From: Cantharellus purpuraceus
Lineage: Eukaryota; Basidiomycota; Agaricomycetes; Cantharellales; Hydnaceae
Assembly (NCBI GenBank): GCA_025174535.1
Contig: JALBUN010000003.1
Span: 1,944,501 to 2,008,500 of the forward strand
Reading direction: 5' to 3'
Length of the DNA: 64,000 nucleotides
A model generated the notes under the pieces. It was not told the DNA's origin. It did no database searches and saw only the letters and a program-made list of their open reading frames with translations. Within the stretch, counting starts at the first letter, position 1. Each line of letters begins with the position of its first letter. Below, in pieces: positions 33,498 to 43,569 of this stretch. The position numbers and the translations under genes are program-made.

Positions 33498-34370
33498 TTA
33501 TACATTGTGTTTCCTTTTTCCCTTCCCCTTGTCTACCTCAGGCTCCATCTCCGACTCATCATCACTCTCTACATCCGACACCCAATCTTTCTCATCCCCC
33601 ATATCTGAATCTTTGTCCAAGGGGGCCATGAACTTCTGCAGCCAATGCAACTCAGCAGTCCGCCAACCCTTGAGAACCTCCTTCCATTTCATCATCTTCA
33701 CCAAGTCCACTGACAACCCCTCCGTCCACCAGAGGTGCTCTGACTGCAGGTTAACCAGCCGGATAAGCTGGCCCACGGTACTGTTGGGTGCAGAGACATG
33801 CCCTGTACCCGCACCGGTCTTTGCCCATTCCAACCCGACACCGCTACCCCCAGCTGCCACAGCACCCATCTCCATCCACCGCTTTTTGGTTGGACGACCT
33901 TCTGATTCTTTCTCCACCCCTCCTTGTACCACTAGTTGGGGCTTGATGCTCTGACTTTGGGGATCGAACTTGCCATCGATCCTACACCCTCCTTTCTGAC
34001 CCCAACAATGATCGCAGGACCGAAGGCGGCGAGTTGGGCCGGTAGGCCACACACACTCCACACCCACATCATGACACAAGTTGCAAATTACACTGGGCCC
34101 GCCAAATGGCTCCGTCGGAGCCAGAGCCTTGGGTGGTCCACTCCTTCTCAATGCAGCCTCCAAGTGCTCCCTCTCCTCCTCCTTGTCCTGCTGTTCCGCC
34201 ACCACCCCCTCCATCTTGCGCTTGCGAAGCTGGATTGCTGACCTAGCAACACACAGCTCCTTCTTATGGGTCACCAACATGCAACTCTCTGCCTTGCACC
34301 ATATGACCCTCCAGTCCGCCTCCCACTTCTCCGTATCAGCACTCAGGTGTGCCTTCAATGAAAAAACCAC
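33498..34370 (-). CDS. Family A antisense ORF (Zn2Cys6-like), copy c, N-terminally truncated
   Basis: The minus-strand frame is open from a flanking ATG near 34469 to the stop at 33498, but only the part below about 34370 belongs to the family. The coiled-coil N-terminal half is lost at a junction with unique DNA. Present: VFSLKAHLSADTEKWEADWR, the Lys/Glu helix, the six-Cys motif CNLCHDVGVEC ... CDHCWGQKGGC (spacing 2-6-11-2-6), NSTVGQLIRLVN, and an acidic region ending KGKGKRKHNV. There is no stop or frameshift from the truncation to the C-terminus. Followed (33312-33497) by the pol-end spacer, as in copy b. Probably untranslated now, as the promoter side is missing. Confidence 0.6.
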   Translation of the reverse strand: MVFSLKAHLSADTEKWEADWRVIWCKAESCMLVTHKKELCVARSAIQLRKRKMEGVVAEQQDKEEEREHLEAALRRSGPPKALAPTEPFGGPSVICNLCHDVGVECVWPTGPTRRLRSCDHCWGQKGGCRIDGKFDPQSQSIKPQLVVQGGVEKESEGRPTKKRWMEMGAVAAGGSGVGLEWAKTGAGTGHVSAPNSTVGQLIRLVNLQSEHLWWTEGLSVDLVKMMKWKEVLKGWRTAELHWLQKFMAPLDKDSDMGDEKDWVSDVESDDESEMEPEVDKGKGKRKHNV

Positions 34371-35206
34371 CAGTGACTTGTGCAGGGGATCACAGGACCT
34401 GTGCTCAAGTGGAGTAGGGGGGAGGTGGATGAGGGGATTCCAGAGGTGGTGTGGGAGTGGAGGCTGCATCTGGGGTTGATGTGAAATTCATAGATACAAC
34501 CATGGGTTCATGGTGCCAATTCACTGTAATGTCAGTGATAGTCACATGATTCTACTCTTGGAGATCACAGCATGAACATTGAAATCCATTCCCCGCTCAC
34601 TGAATCCTTGTGGTCACACCCCTGAAACGCACTCACGGGTATGAACACTTTCCTACTGAAACGGTCTCCGTGAGTTTACCACTGAATTTCAGTGGTTCCA
34701 CTTCCTACAGTGCCAAAATATCGAATGTTGTTGTACGTCATCGGACATGTTTCGCACCGACGATATCCGTTTTCGCCCTCCCTAATACGTCTCGATATGA
34801 CTGTTTTTTTTGTAACAAATACTAATAGGGTAGATCAGGATGCATCCGACCGGGTCCAACCCATACCTGGTTAGTGACACGGTGCTAAATCTGTCGCGGT
34901 TTAGACCCTGTTGCAGCGGCAGACCGGGGTAGGTTACATAATGGTCGGCAACCCCAACTCTTACACTCTCCCGCACCCAATCTTCTAGGGTCTTCCAGGT
35001 ACGGTGAAATCTCTTCGTATCCCCGATACCAAGGTTGTGCTTCTAGACATGTCATATAACAGGGAAAAGGGTGGTGTCAAGCACGCGAGGAGGTGTAGGT
35101 ATGGACGGGATGTGCTACATGGCCAGGTCGGCCATTTACCTACAGCTGTATATCTACCATGGCTGGTAGCCTGAGGACAGCACAGCTGCTCTCCATAACA
35201 TAGGTA
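34371..35206. other. Intergenic, boundary between transposon block and gene-bearing DNA
   Basis: 34371-34500 is unique DNA abutting the antisense ORF. The rest shows no gene or repeat that I recognise; CpG is again frequent, unlike the repeats. Confidence 0.4.
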
Positions 35207-36255
35207 ATGCCTTCAGTCATTGTTCAACGCGTCGAGGATGAGAATCCTTCAGGCAAGTTAAATTTAGAACCTAGCGACTCAACTGTACTTGAAGCCACTA
35301 ACCTGCATCATCTTTAGACAGCTTGGTTGATGCTTGCGCCAACTTGATGTTTGAGTTAATGAAGCATGGTAGGTGCATGTTACATCATGCGTGCAGGATC
35401 CAGCTGATATCCCTTTGAAGACACATGCGCTGTCAGTCTTTGCGGAGGCGAGACTAGCTTGATATATTACATGGGGCGAGCGATGATTCGGGCTTGCGCA
35501 CTTGATGGTGCATATTATACCGCTGTAAACGAGAAGAACGAACTGCTCGGTTTTTGTTTGTGGATGCCCCCTGGGAAAGAGATCTTCAGCACGTAGGTCT
35601 GATACACGATCTTCCATGGACTCTACCATCTCATTTTGTCGCAGCGATAGGCAGCGCGGCAGCTGGCTCTACGATTACATGGGGCGGCTCCCTGAACTAG
35701 GCAAAGAATACTACAAGATAACAGTCTGTATCTAAGATATTGCTTAAGCTCTATGGGTTCTGAGATCTTACCATTGTCAGTATTTTAAAGAGTTCCCGAC
35801 ATTTGTGGCCAAGTGTCTGGGTAAGGCAGAAGTGCGTTAGTATTTGGAACTCTTTCACGCACAATTTGACCAAGTCTGCATTCAGTGGAAAACTGATTTC
35901 TGGTGGCTACATACGTTGATGGTCCGCACCGAAACTCAAAGACAGGGTGTCGGTCGAGCTCTCATGCAGCCAGTTCGCGAGAAGGCAAGTGTGTTGTTTT
36001 CGTCCATGTCAGATTTCTCACTAGAATGCTCCCATAGGCCTCGCAGGCATGTGAACCCATTGCCTTGAGTACTACGAGTGAGGCTAATGTAAGTGACCGG
36101 TACTCGATATATTGTCCTCACTCCATACGCTACTTGATCAGGTGCTGAAATATACCGGTCTTGGGATGCGCTTGCTGGACAGCAAGATTATGCCTTCCCC
36201 GTGGGGAGATTGGCCACTCTATGTCTTTTCTCTAGACCCCCGAAATCCCCAGTGA
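35207..36255 (+). CDS. GNAT-family N-acetyltransferase
   Basis: Exons 35207-35252, 35318-35368, 35421-35592, 35645-35723, 35841-35984, 36038-36088, 36142-36255, summing to 657 nt, 218 residues. Introns 1 and 5 begin GCAAGT (GC-AG type). The product reads MPSVIVQRVEDE at the start, then CGGETSLIYYMGRAM, LLGFCLWMPPGKEIFST and WWLHTLMVRTETQRQGVGRALM. That last block is motif A of GNAT enzymes (V-P--Q--G-G--L), which binds the acetyl-CoA pyrophosphate. It ends with LSTTSEANVLKYTGLGMRLL. This layout is a common Agaricomycete GNAT of unknown substrate. The fourth intron is taken as 35724-35840; using the earlier AG at 35780 would add 20 codons ending in a TAG. Confidence 0.78.
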
Positions 36256-36952
36256 CATAGTATTGTAATTTTATTTTCTTTCTAGCAGTCACGACATCAA
36301 ATACTTTGAAGGAGAGGAAGATCCCCCTCCATGCCTCAAGCAAGGAATGATGCAGACAACCTGTTAGGTCTTATTCTACCAGCGACCTCATCAGCAATCT
36401 CACTTTAAGGCCTCATCATTCTACTCAGGGTTTATGTGATCATCCCTGATCATCCCCGCCCGACGCCTGGACATGAGTCATGTAGGTCATTAGTTAAAGG
36501 TACCGAAATTCAAGTTTCGTACGTGGGACGTGCTATTTGTCTGGTGCGCTCATGAGCGATTCCCAAAGACACTTCCTAAAGATGAGAATGAAGTCACTCA
36601 CTCAGTCTAACAAACTTGCGCCAGTTTTGTCCCAAGATTATGAGCAGGCTTCTATTTTGACTTTGCATTGACTTACGTCACTCCCTTTCAGGTATCCACC
36701 TTCAGTTCCAGTAATAGCATGGCATGGAACCGTGGCGCATTTATGCTCCCTTCTATTACATGGACGGCCTTGAAAGGGGAAGACACGTCGGACGAGATTG
36801 CATTTGCAGTTCACCGAGGACTTTAGGATCTGAGGTCGGCTGTATTTCGCACGCACAACTTCAGACTGAATTATTATAAAGAGATAAGTAATAAGAAGAG
36901 CACTACGCCAGTGGAAATGGCATATCCTTATATCATGATAATGTCCAAGAGA
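36256..36952. other. Intergenic
   Basis: 3' flanks of two convergent genes; no gene, repeat or RNA recognised. Confidence 0.45.
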
Positions 36953-37829
36953 TTATAGACCAGCAAGCTGTCTCAACATGGTATTTCGCAGCGTCCACCC
37001 CTGTGCCTCTACTCCCGCACCTTCAGAGAGTGCCTTCCCATCCCCCGTTGCCAAAATCGTCAACACTTGTGCGAGAGGGTCAGCGTGAATGATGGTCCCC
37101 TTTGCAACTATTCTCATAAAAGGTTTGAAAACCTGCATGGCGACCTCGAAGGTGCTGCGTGGGGAAGATGAGGGCTGGGATGTATCGGAATCTATTAGGC
37201 CAGGGCGCGCGACGAAAAGACTAAGAGAGGGGGTACGCGAAGCGAGCTCGTGCAGGTTGTTCTCGGCGCGGCCTTTTATTCGGGCGAAGAACATCGGGCT
37301 CCGCTCTGTGACGTCGGCCTGTGTAGGGGAGGCGGAGATTAAAGGAAGAAAGAGGGTCATGTAAGGCACGTACGGCATCTCCTGATACATACACGAATTT
37401 GAATGGGGAGGCAAGTGTGGCAAAAGCGGCTGCTGATGCCATTGCGTAGTCGACCGTGATCTATATGTGCACGGTAAGTACACAAATTATCACTGGAGAT
37501 GAAATAGCCACTTTGATGTATTCTCTGGAAACAGAAACCCTTCAGAATCGTTTACAGTGGTTAAAAGTCACTCACTCTTTGGCCACAAGGTGCGGTCTGC
37601 TACCCAGCGCCCATATACACCCCTGTGCACCTTGCAGTTGATCTAGGACAGATTGCGGATATTGTGTGAAGTCGTTATGGATGATGACGTTGACCCTTTC
37701 TTGCCCTTCGGCTTGCGCGACGGGACGACGAGAAAGGATGGTGATTCGAGTGATAGTGGGGTCAGCGATGCAGTGTTTGAGGACAGCTGCACCGCACAAA
37801 CCCGTGGCACCAGTGAGAATGATGTGCAT
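36953..37829 (-). CDS. NAD(P)-binding Rossmann-fold protein (HTATIP2-like), paralogue 2
   Basis: Exons on the minus strand: 37829-37576 (254 nt), 37524-37512 (13 nt), 37460-37374 (87 nt), 37318-36953. The first three lengths are identical to paralogue 1. Start MHIILTGATGLCGAAV (an upstream in-frame ATG at 37910 would add 27 residues and is not supported by the paralogue). Glycine loop G-x2-G-x2-G at residues 7-13, ILSRRPVAQAEG after strand 2, FKFVYVSGDA, FARIKGRAE with the Lys-Gly pair, ARPGLIDSD and ILATGDGKALSEGAGVEAQG near the end. Likely a soluble oxidoreductase or NADP-sensing protein; substrate unknown. The exon-1/exon-2 boundary region is the least conserved between the two. Confidence 0.82.
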
Positions 37830-39854
37830 GTCTTTCGTACATCCTTGCACAAGTGGCCGCCTCACATGTTTAAGAAGGGTGTTCGGCAAAGGGATACGTA
37901 CGTTCTCCACGCTCGGCAGAACTTCAATTGCGCAAGTGCCGAGCTGTTCGGCGTCTCATAGACAAGTGTCACAGGAGGTGCACTGGCATCTGCCTGCAAA
38001 CTCATAATGCACACTTTCCCCATTCGGTTTGGCAGAATTTGGCAGAATTTGGTGCTTTCAATAAATATAATTTGGCTGATCCGGAGAGCGCGGACCACGG
38101 ATCATTGTCGAGTTTGAGGCTGCACTGAAGGCAGTTGGTAAAGAAATTAGGTTTCTTAACCGGGTCGTCTGCCTGGTCCACCAAGTCGGATACACGGTCT
38201 TAGGAAGATGTGGCGCAGGTGTCTTGAATCCTGAACATGCTGAATCTCGGACAGTATCTTTGCCGGATTGTTCAACTTGTACTAAGCGACATGTTCTGCC
38301 AAGTGGGGAATGCTTGTTGAGTCGTTGGGATCACTGGTGAAGAAAGTCTGATTCGAATTGGTCGGGTCCTTCCGATATTCTTATAATACATACCCACAGG
38401 TTTCACTTCGATGGCACTATGATCAGACGATCTATTTGCCCATCTATCCTCACTCGCCATCCAATGCAAGGCTGAAGGAGTCCCAAGAACGCGATACACA
38501 CGAGGAAGCCATATAGTTGTTGTCTTAAAAACTAGTACCCACCAGTCCTTATTTCGCGGAGCAATCCGAGTTCCAGAATTATGCATCAAAGAGAGCTAAA
38601 ACACTTGATTTCAGTGAGGTTGCGAGGGATTGAGGACCATGCACGCTGGGAATTCCGGTACACGTCTGTCTTGAGTTCCTAAAACGATTGATTTCTTCGA
38701 ATGCAAGGAGCGGGAAGGGCACACTGGGAACTGATGGTGTAAAGGGTGTGGCCGAAGTACGTCAAACCGGAGCAATTGCTGTTATCAGAAGCACCTCGAT
38801 TTGGGGAGTTGGGGAGGCTGGGAGAGGTGCATCAATCGCACCTTTCTGCTGAACTCAACAATGTAGTTATCAGTCTTCCCACTGCAGTTCTCCGTGTCAT
38901 GCGTTCAAGGAAAGTCTGGAAGGGACCGATCCTACAAGAAAAACCTCTGAATCCCCTTGAGCCTCCTGAGGAGTGTTGCTAATATATGTCGGATGCAGAG
39001 ACAGTAATTTGTTGACGATGGTGGAGTTGAGGTTCAAGTCAGAAATTTGGTGGGCAATTGCTCATGATGGAATGGCATGGCTGGGGGGTTATGGCATGTA
39101 TTCACTAGGTCGAATATGCCACCTTGTCGCGAATATGATTCAGCGAGGGTTTGCCGATGATTATAGGCCGATAATGATAGACATTGGATACTGCTTCATC
39201 ATGGTATGGCCCCAAACATGGTTTCATTAACTTAGCTGAGTGATGCATAGGCCATTAGAGTCGTGATAGATAGCAGAGACGGGGCTGACTGACATAGACA
39301 TAGAAACCGAAGCGCAGAAGTACATCACTGGTGAAAGACGTAAAAGATAGGCACAGTGGCTGTCCACGAATATCGGGTGATATGCTCTCATTGATTCACG
39401 TATATCAACTTTTCTTCTGGACGGTATCACACAACGAAGAATTGACATTGCCTAGCAAACATCGTCATGGCGTATTTGAGTGAGCTATTGCTTACCTGGG
39501 CCTGCAGTTCCCCATGGTCGTCGCCGCCGTCCGTCAGTAATCCAGCCGTACATGACCCCGCAGCCTGATATTCACCCATCCTGCTGGCGTTGTGAAGGAT
39601 GGTCCGTTGAGTTGAATATTCATCAGAAGGAAGATACGTGGTGAGTCACCTTGAGTGATTCCGCTGGGGTACCTCTTTGGGCCAAGTGACTTGCTATTGG
39701 TGCACGGTGACGTGCCCCTGACCGGCGTCACCTCCCTAGCGTCTGAGTCAACCTCCCGCCACTTCAACCACGACACCAACAGCATCCTGGGCCTATTTCA
39801 TTAGGCTCTCGATGCACAGCGCCCTTTGCTGATCTCCTCCACTCCCATTTATAT
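37830..39854. other. Intergenic, no gene recognised
   Basis: 2 kb without a convincing gene. A minus-strand frame of 105 codons (38272-38589) and shorter ones on both strands show no domain, repeats or splice pattern I can support. A 10-bp direct repeat (ggcagaattt) is at 38031-38050. Confidence 0.4.
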
Positions 39855-42800
39855 ATGAACAAGCTCGGTCATGGCCAACCCACCTCCAGAAGCACTTCTA
39901 GCAATCAGAATCGTAACCGTAGCCAACAGCAGCAGCAGCAGCAGCAACAGCGGATTGCCGATAACGGTGATTCCGCACAGGATCGCCGTCTTGTAGCAGC
40001 ACAAGCGCATACTAGGGCTCCCGTCCTTACTCGGTGAGCTGTCACCTCAATCGTGATTGGCATCGTGTTCACGATCTTTGTAGTGAACCGTCCGTCTTCG
40101 AGTCTCTTTCTCGTAACCTGCGAACCTTCCTCCCTATCAGTATCTCGGGGACACCACCCGCCCCACGACGCAGGCCGCTCTCCTTTGGGGGTGTCATAGG
40201 GGCTCGAACTGGCAGCGTCCAAGCCCTCACACCGTCTGGTGAAGTGCAACGTGTACAGGGGTCAGGGTACCAGGATGGCGAACGCATTACATGGGCTGCA
40301 TGGGATGAGCTGGAGCACACACGTGTGCTCCTTCTCGCCTACACATCTGGCTTTCAGTTGTGGGACGCTGGCAACCTAGGTGCTGTGCGCGAGTTACTCA
40401 ATTTGAAGGCCGAGTCGCTGCATAATGCTGGACCTGTTCTCTGCGCTGCAGTTCTGCCCATGCCGGTCGAGGGCACCGATGAGTTCGAAAGCTCTCGGCC
40501 GCTTCTGGGGGTCCTGTAAGTCTGGATCAAGGAGCTCTTTCAGGCAGCTTATCTTTTGCCCATTGTAGTTCATCTACACATCTTACTATATGTTCTCTTT
40601 CTACCCATTCCATTATCAAGCAGATTTCCTTTCCCGGGGCTAGCTCCATTGTTGCCCGGCCTGCATTTATTGTTATCGTAAGCGCCCTGTTCTATCCTGA
40701 CTCCTTTCCATGACTCATTTTCGTGTTCAGTCCACAACACATCCACATAAACTACACATACTCTCTGTACACACACTTTCTCTTCTTCATTCCATCTCAC
40801 TTTCTTCACCCCCAGTTTTCTCTCTGTCTCTTCGTCTTCTTGCCTATGCTACTCCGAACCCCAATCCCCACAACCATGGTCCACTTCCCCCCACCTTCGT
40901 GTCTCGTGCACGAGACTCCCTAAGTTCCTCCGTTATGCGCGTAGGCGGCGAGGTATGGAGCGGTGTCAAGGCTGCTGTAGCCACTTCCGCAACTGGGCTG
41001 GGGGGAAACGATAACGACAATATGTGGGGGTTTTCTCGCAGTGCCCCCGCCGCATCCAATCTGCGCGACCAATTTATGCATTCACGACATGAGGACCAAC
41101 CTTCCGACGACACTTCTCGACCTGAACACGTCAGTTCTGGCTGGGTCACAGTTGTAGATCTTAAGCCGCTCTTATCAGGCACGCATCCGGTTCAGGGTCC
41201 CCGCCGTGTCGCGTGCTTTGCGCCGTTCCCTCCCGTGCCTTCAGAAATCGCACACTTGACGTTCTTAGGGGTGGGCGCTACACCCATGTTGTGCGTCGCG
41301 CCTCGTGACGGGCAACGTATCGCTGTATTCCAGATTCGTCCTGGAGCGCCGGGACAAGAGGGTGCAGGTGCAGAAGGTTGGGCAGCAGGCACGGGAGCGA
41401 ACGTGAATGCAATGGAGATGCCGTGGCATTTGTATGACTTGCGCAGGGGTCTTACCAGTGCGCGGGTTGATAACGTCGTTTGGGAGACGGCGGGTCTGTA
41501 TGTTGGCGTTGCAACTGGGAGGAGGACTGTACGTGAGTATCAGTTTTTTTAGCTGGAGATCGCTACCCTCTTGTGCTGTGATTGCTCTGAGATGGACTCC
41601 CTTGGAGCCGTCATTGATGGTCTGCGTTGAGACCTACCAAACTGTGAGAAAGTATGCACCTATCACTCACACAAATACTCGTTTCAGATGTGTTCCCCAC
41701 TAATCCATATGGCGGAAAGCCGGATGAGCGGTCACATCTTGAAGCTCGGGTGTACAACGCCTTAGAACTCGTGCGTTTTGTTACCGTGTATGGATAGCTG
41801 GCATTTGCTCACGCTTGCAATATTCTTAGCCACCACTTGCCACCGACATCACCCCACTCGTGCGATTGCGTCCTAGCACCACCACACCACCGGAAGCTTT
41901 GCCAGATATGGCGCCGCTCGCCTTCACCTTCCTCTCCTTAGCAGCTTCTCTCGGCCTTCCACCGTCTCTTCTCCCACACACCTCGCCTTCCCAGGCTTCA
42001 AACTCGCCGTCTTCGCGATCCGCCCACTCGTCGCCATTGTCACTGTCTCCTGTTCCTGGATCTGGTCTCCGCGGTCACGGGGCATCGTTTCAGGATGTGC
42101 TGCTCTTTGATCCCGCTTCTGGAGAATTGGCACTGCGTCGTATCACCCTTGACTGGGTCCTACCGCCGTCTGATTCTGGAGGGTACATGGTCAATGTACC
42201 AGGAACAACGGGATATGCTGTGAATCTCCCGGTACCCATTGGAAGAGGACGGTCCGATGCTGGTGAGAAGCAAGGAGAGCTGGTGGGGAAAGAGACTGTA
42301 GTTGCCACCTGGGGTTTGAAGCGGGGTCACGAATGGGGTGAGTTTAGGAGTGTCCTACCCGGTGTAGCTCGTTCGAAGTCTACCATTGTGAGCTCTCCTC
42401 GTGACCAGACTAAGGCGTCTACAGCAAAGTAAGTTCTTTGGATGGAGGTTGTTGGTTGATGTTGATTGTTTCTGTTGCAATAGTTACTTGGCGCAAGCGG
42501 AACTGTCGACGCATTCACGCTCTCCTGCAGTTCTTCCACGGCCTATATATCTTTCTCACCAGTTCTCGTTCTACGCCCTAGGGGAGGACTATCATGCGCT
42601 TCTTCGACGCTTACAGTTCAATGTCCCTTGCACCAAGATAGACATGCGAAAGGATGTCGAAGTTAGCGCCTACACAAGTGAAGACTCGAAGCCATTCGTT
42701 CATGGCGCAGTAGACTTGCAGCAACTCGACGCGCGGGATCGGCGGGCAGCCCGTGGCTCATTTGACGAACCGATTGCCTCTGCAATGCGGTCTGGTCTCG

Positions 42801-43336
42801 ACTACTCGGGACAAAGCCCACCAGTCCTCCCCATGCTGCCGAATGGAGCCTACATGTCTGTCTTGGATACGATCCCCATCCATACGAAGCACGTTGCAGC
42901 TGGTGTGAACGAAGGCCTCGGACGTATCCGTCGTGAGATTGGCAAGGTGCGCAGCCCGATTCTACGGCCTACGCGTCCTGAGGGCCGGCATGTGCCGCTC
43001 GAGTTTGACGAGGAGGATGAGGCTGCGTTTTTGGTGGAAGGTGAAGAGGCGGAGCGTGAGGACCATGAAGGTGTAGCGCGCGATGATGGGTCTGGGTCGG
43101 GAGCGTCGGTGTCTGTGTCGACGCCTAGCTCGCGCTTCCGTGCGGATTTGGCTGTCACTGGGGAGAACGAATCTATGTGGGATGCGTGGGACGACGAGGC
43201 GCGCGCCATGGTCGCTGAAGCGGAGACGTTTGATGAAATCTCTGCCACAGGGTTTATGGACGAAGAGCACGCACATGCACCTATCATGGCAGCGATGTCT
43301 AGGAAAGACGGCAGGGGAAAGGCCAACAGGCCTTAA
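39855..43336 (+). CDS. BCAS3-like WD40 beta-propeller protein
   Basis: Seven exons: 39855-40033, 40084-40515, 40569-40677, 40731-41532, 41688-41770, 41830-42428, 42484-43336. Total 3057 nt, 1018 residues. After a low-complexity N-terminus with a nine-Gln run (CAG/CAA repeat) come propeller strands (RITWAAWDELEHTRVLLLAYTSG, FQLWDAG). Next are WVTVVDLKPLLSG and RRGLTSARVDNVVWE, and the NPYGG loop typical of the BCAS3/ATG18-related fold. The BCAS3 domain follows (SYLAQAELSTHS, LPRPIYLSHQFSFYAL), then an acidic disordered tail. BCAS3 proteins bind phosphoinositides on autophagosome assembly sites with PHAF1 in animals; the fungal role is inferred from this. The last quarter (residues about 735-1018) is the most acidic. 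The intron with ttattctt-AG at 41829 is short but canonical. Confidence 0.85.
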
Positions 43337-43569
43337 CCAACGTGGGATGTCTGGATGTCTTGATTTGGACCGTCCTAGATGATATACTAGCACGTATCAC
43401 GATCTTGATTTTCAAATTTTGTTTGCGTTAGTGTCGTCTGCATATTTTGTACCTCTACTCTTCTCCTTTTTCCACACTCACTCACAGAAATTTAAAAGAC
43501 AATAGCATTGATTTCAGTTGGTAATTTGTGTACAGATTTGGAGAAACGAAATGTTATAGATGTTTTAAC
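43337..43569. other. Short convergent intergenic region
   Basis: 3' flanks of the BCAS3-like and aminopeptidase genes, only 233 bp apart; A/T-rich with no clear terminator. Confidence 0.5.

Noticed and set aside
35838..35840. Premature stop making the GNAT a pseudogene
   Set aside because: Using the TAG as splice acceptor restores 218 residues in frame with the expected spacing, so a pseudogene call is not needed.
38272..38589. Minus-strand frame of 105 codons as a gene
   Set aside because: No domain, no splice continuation, no second copy; left as intergenic.
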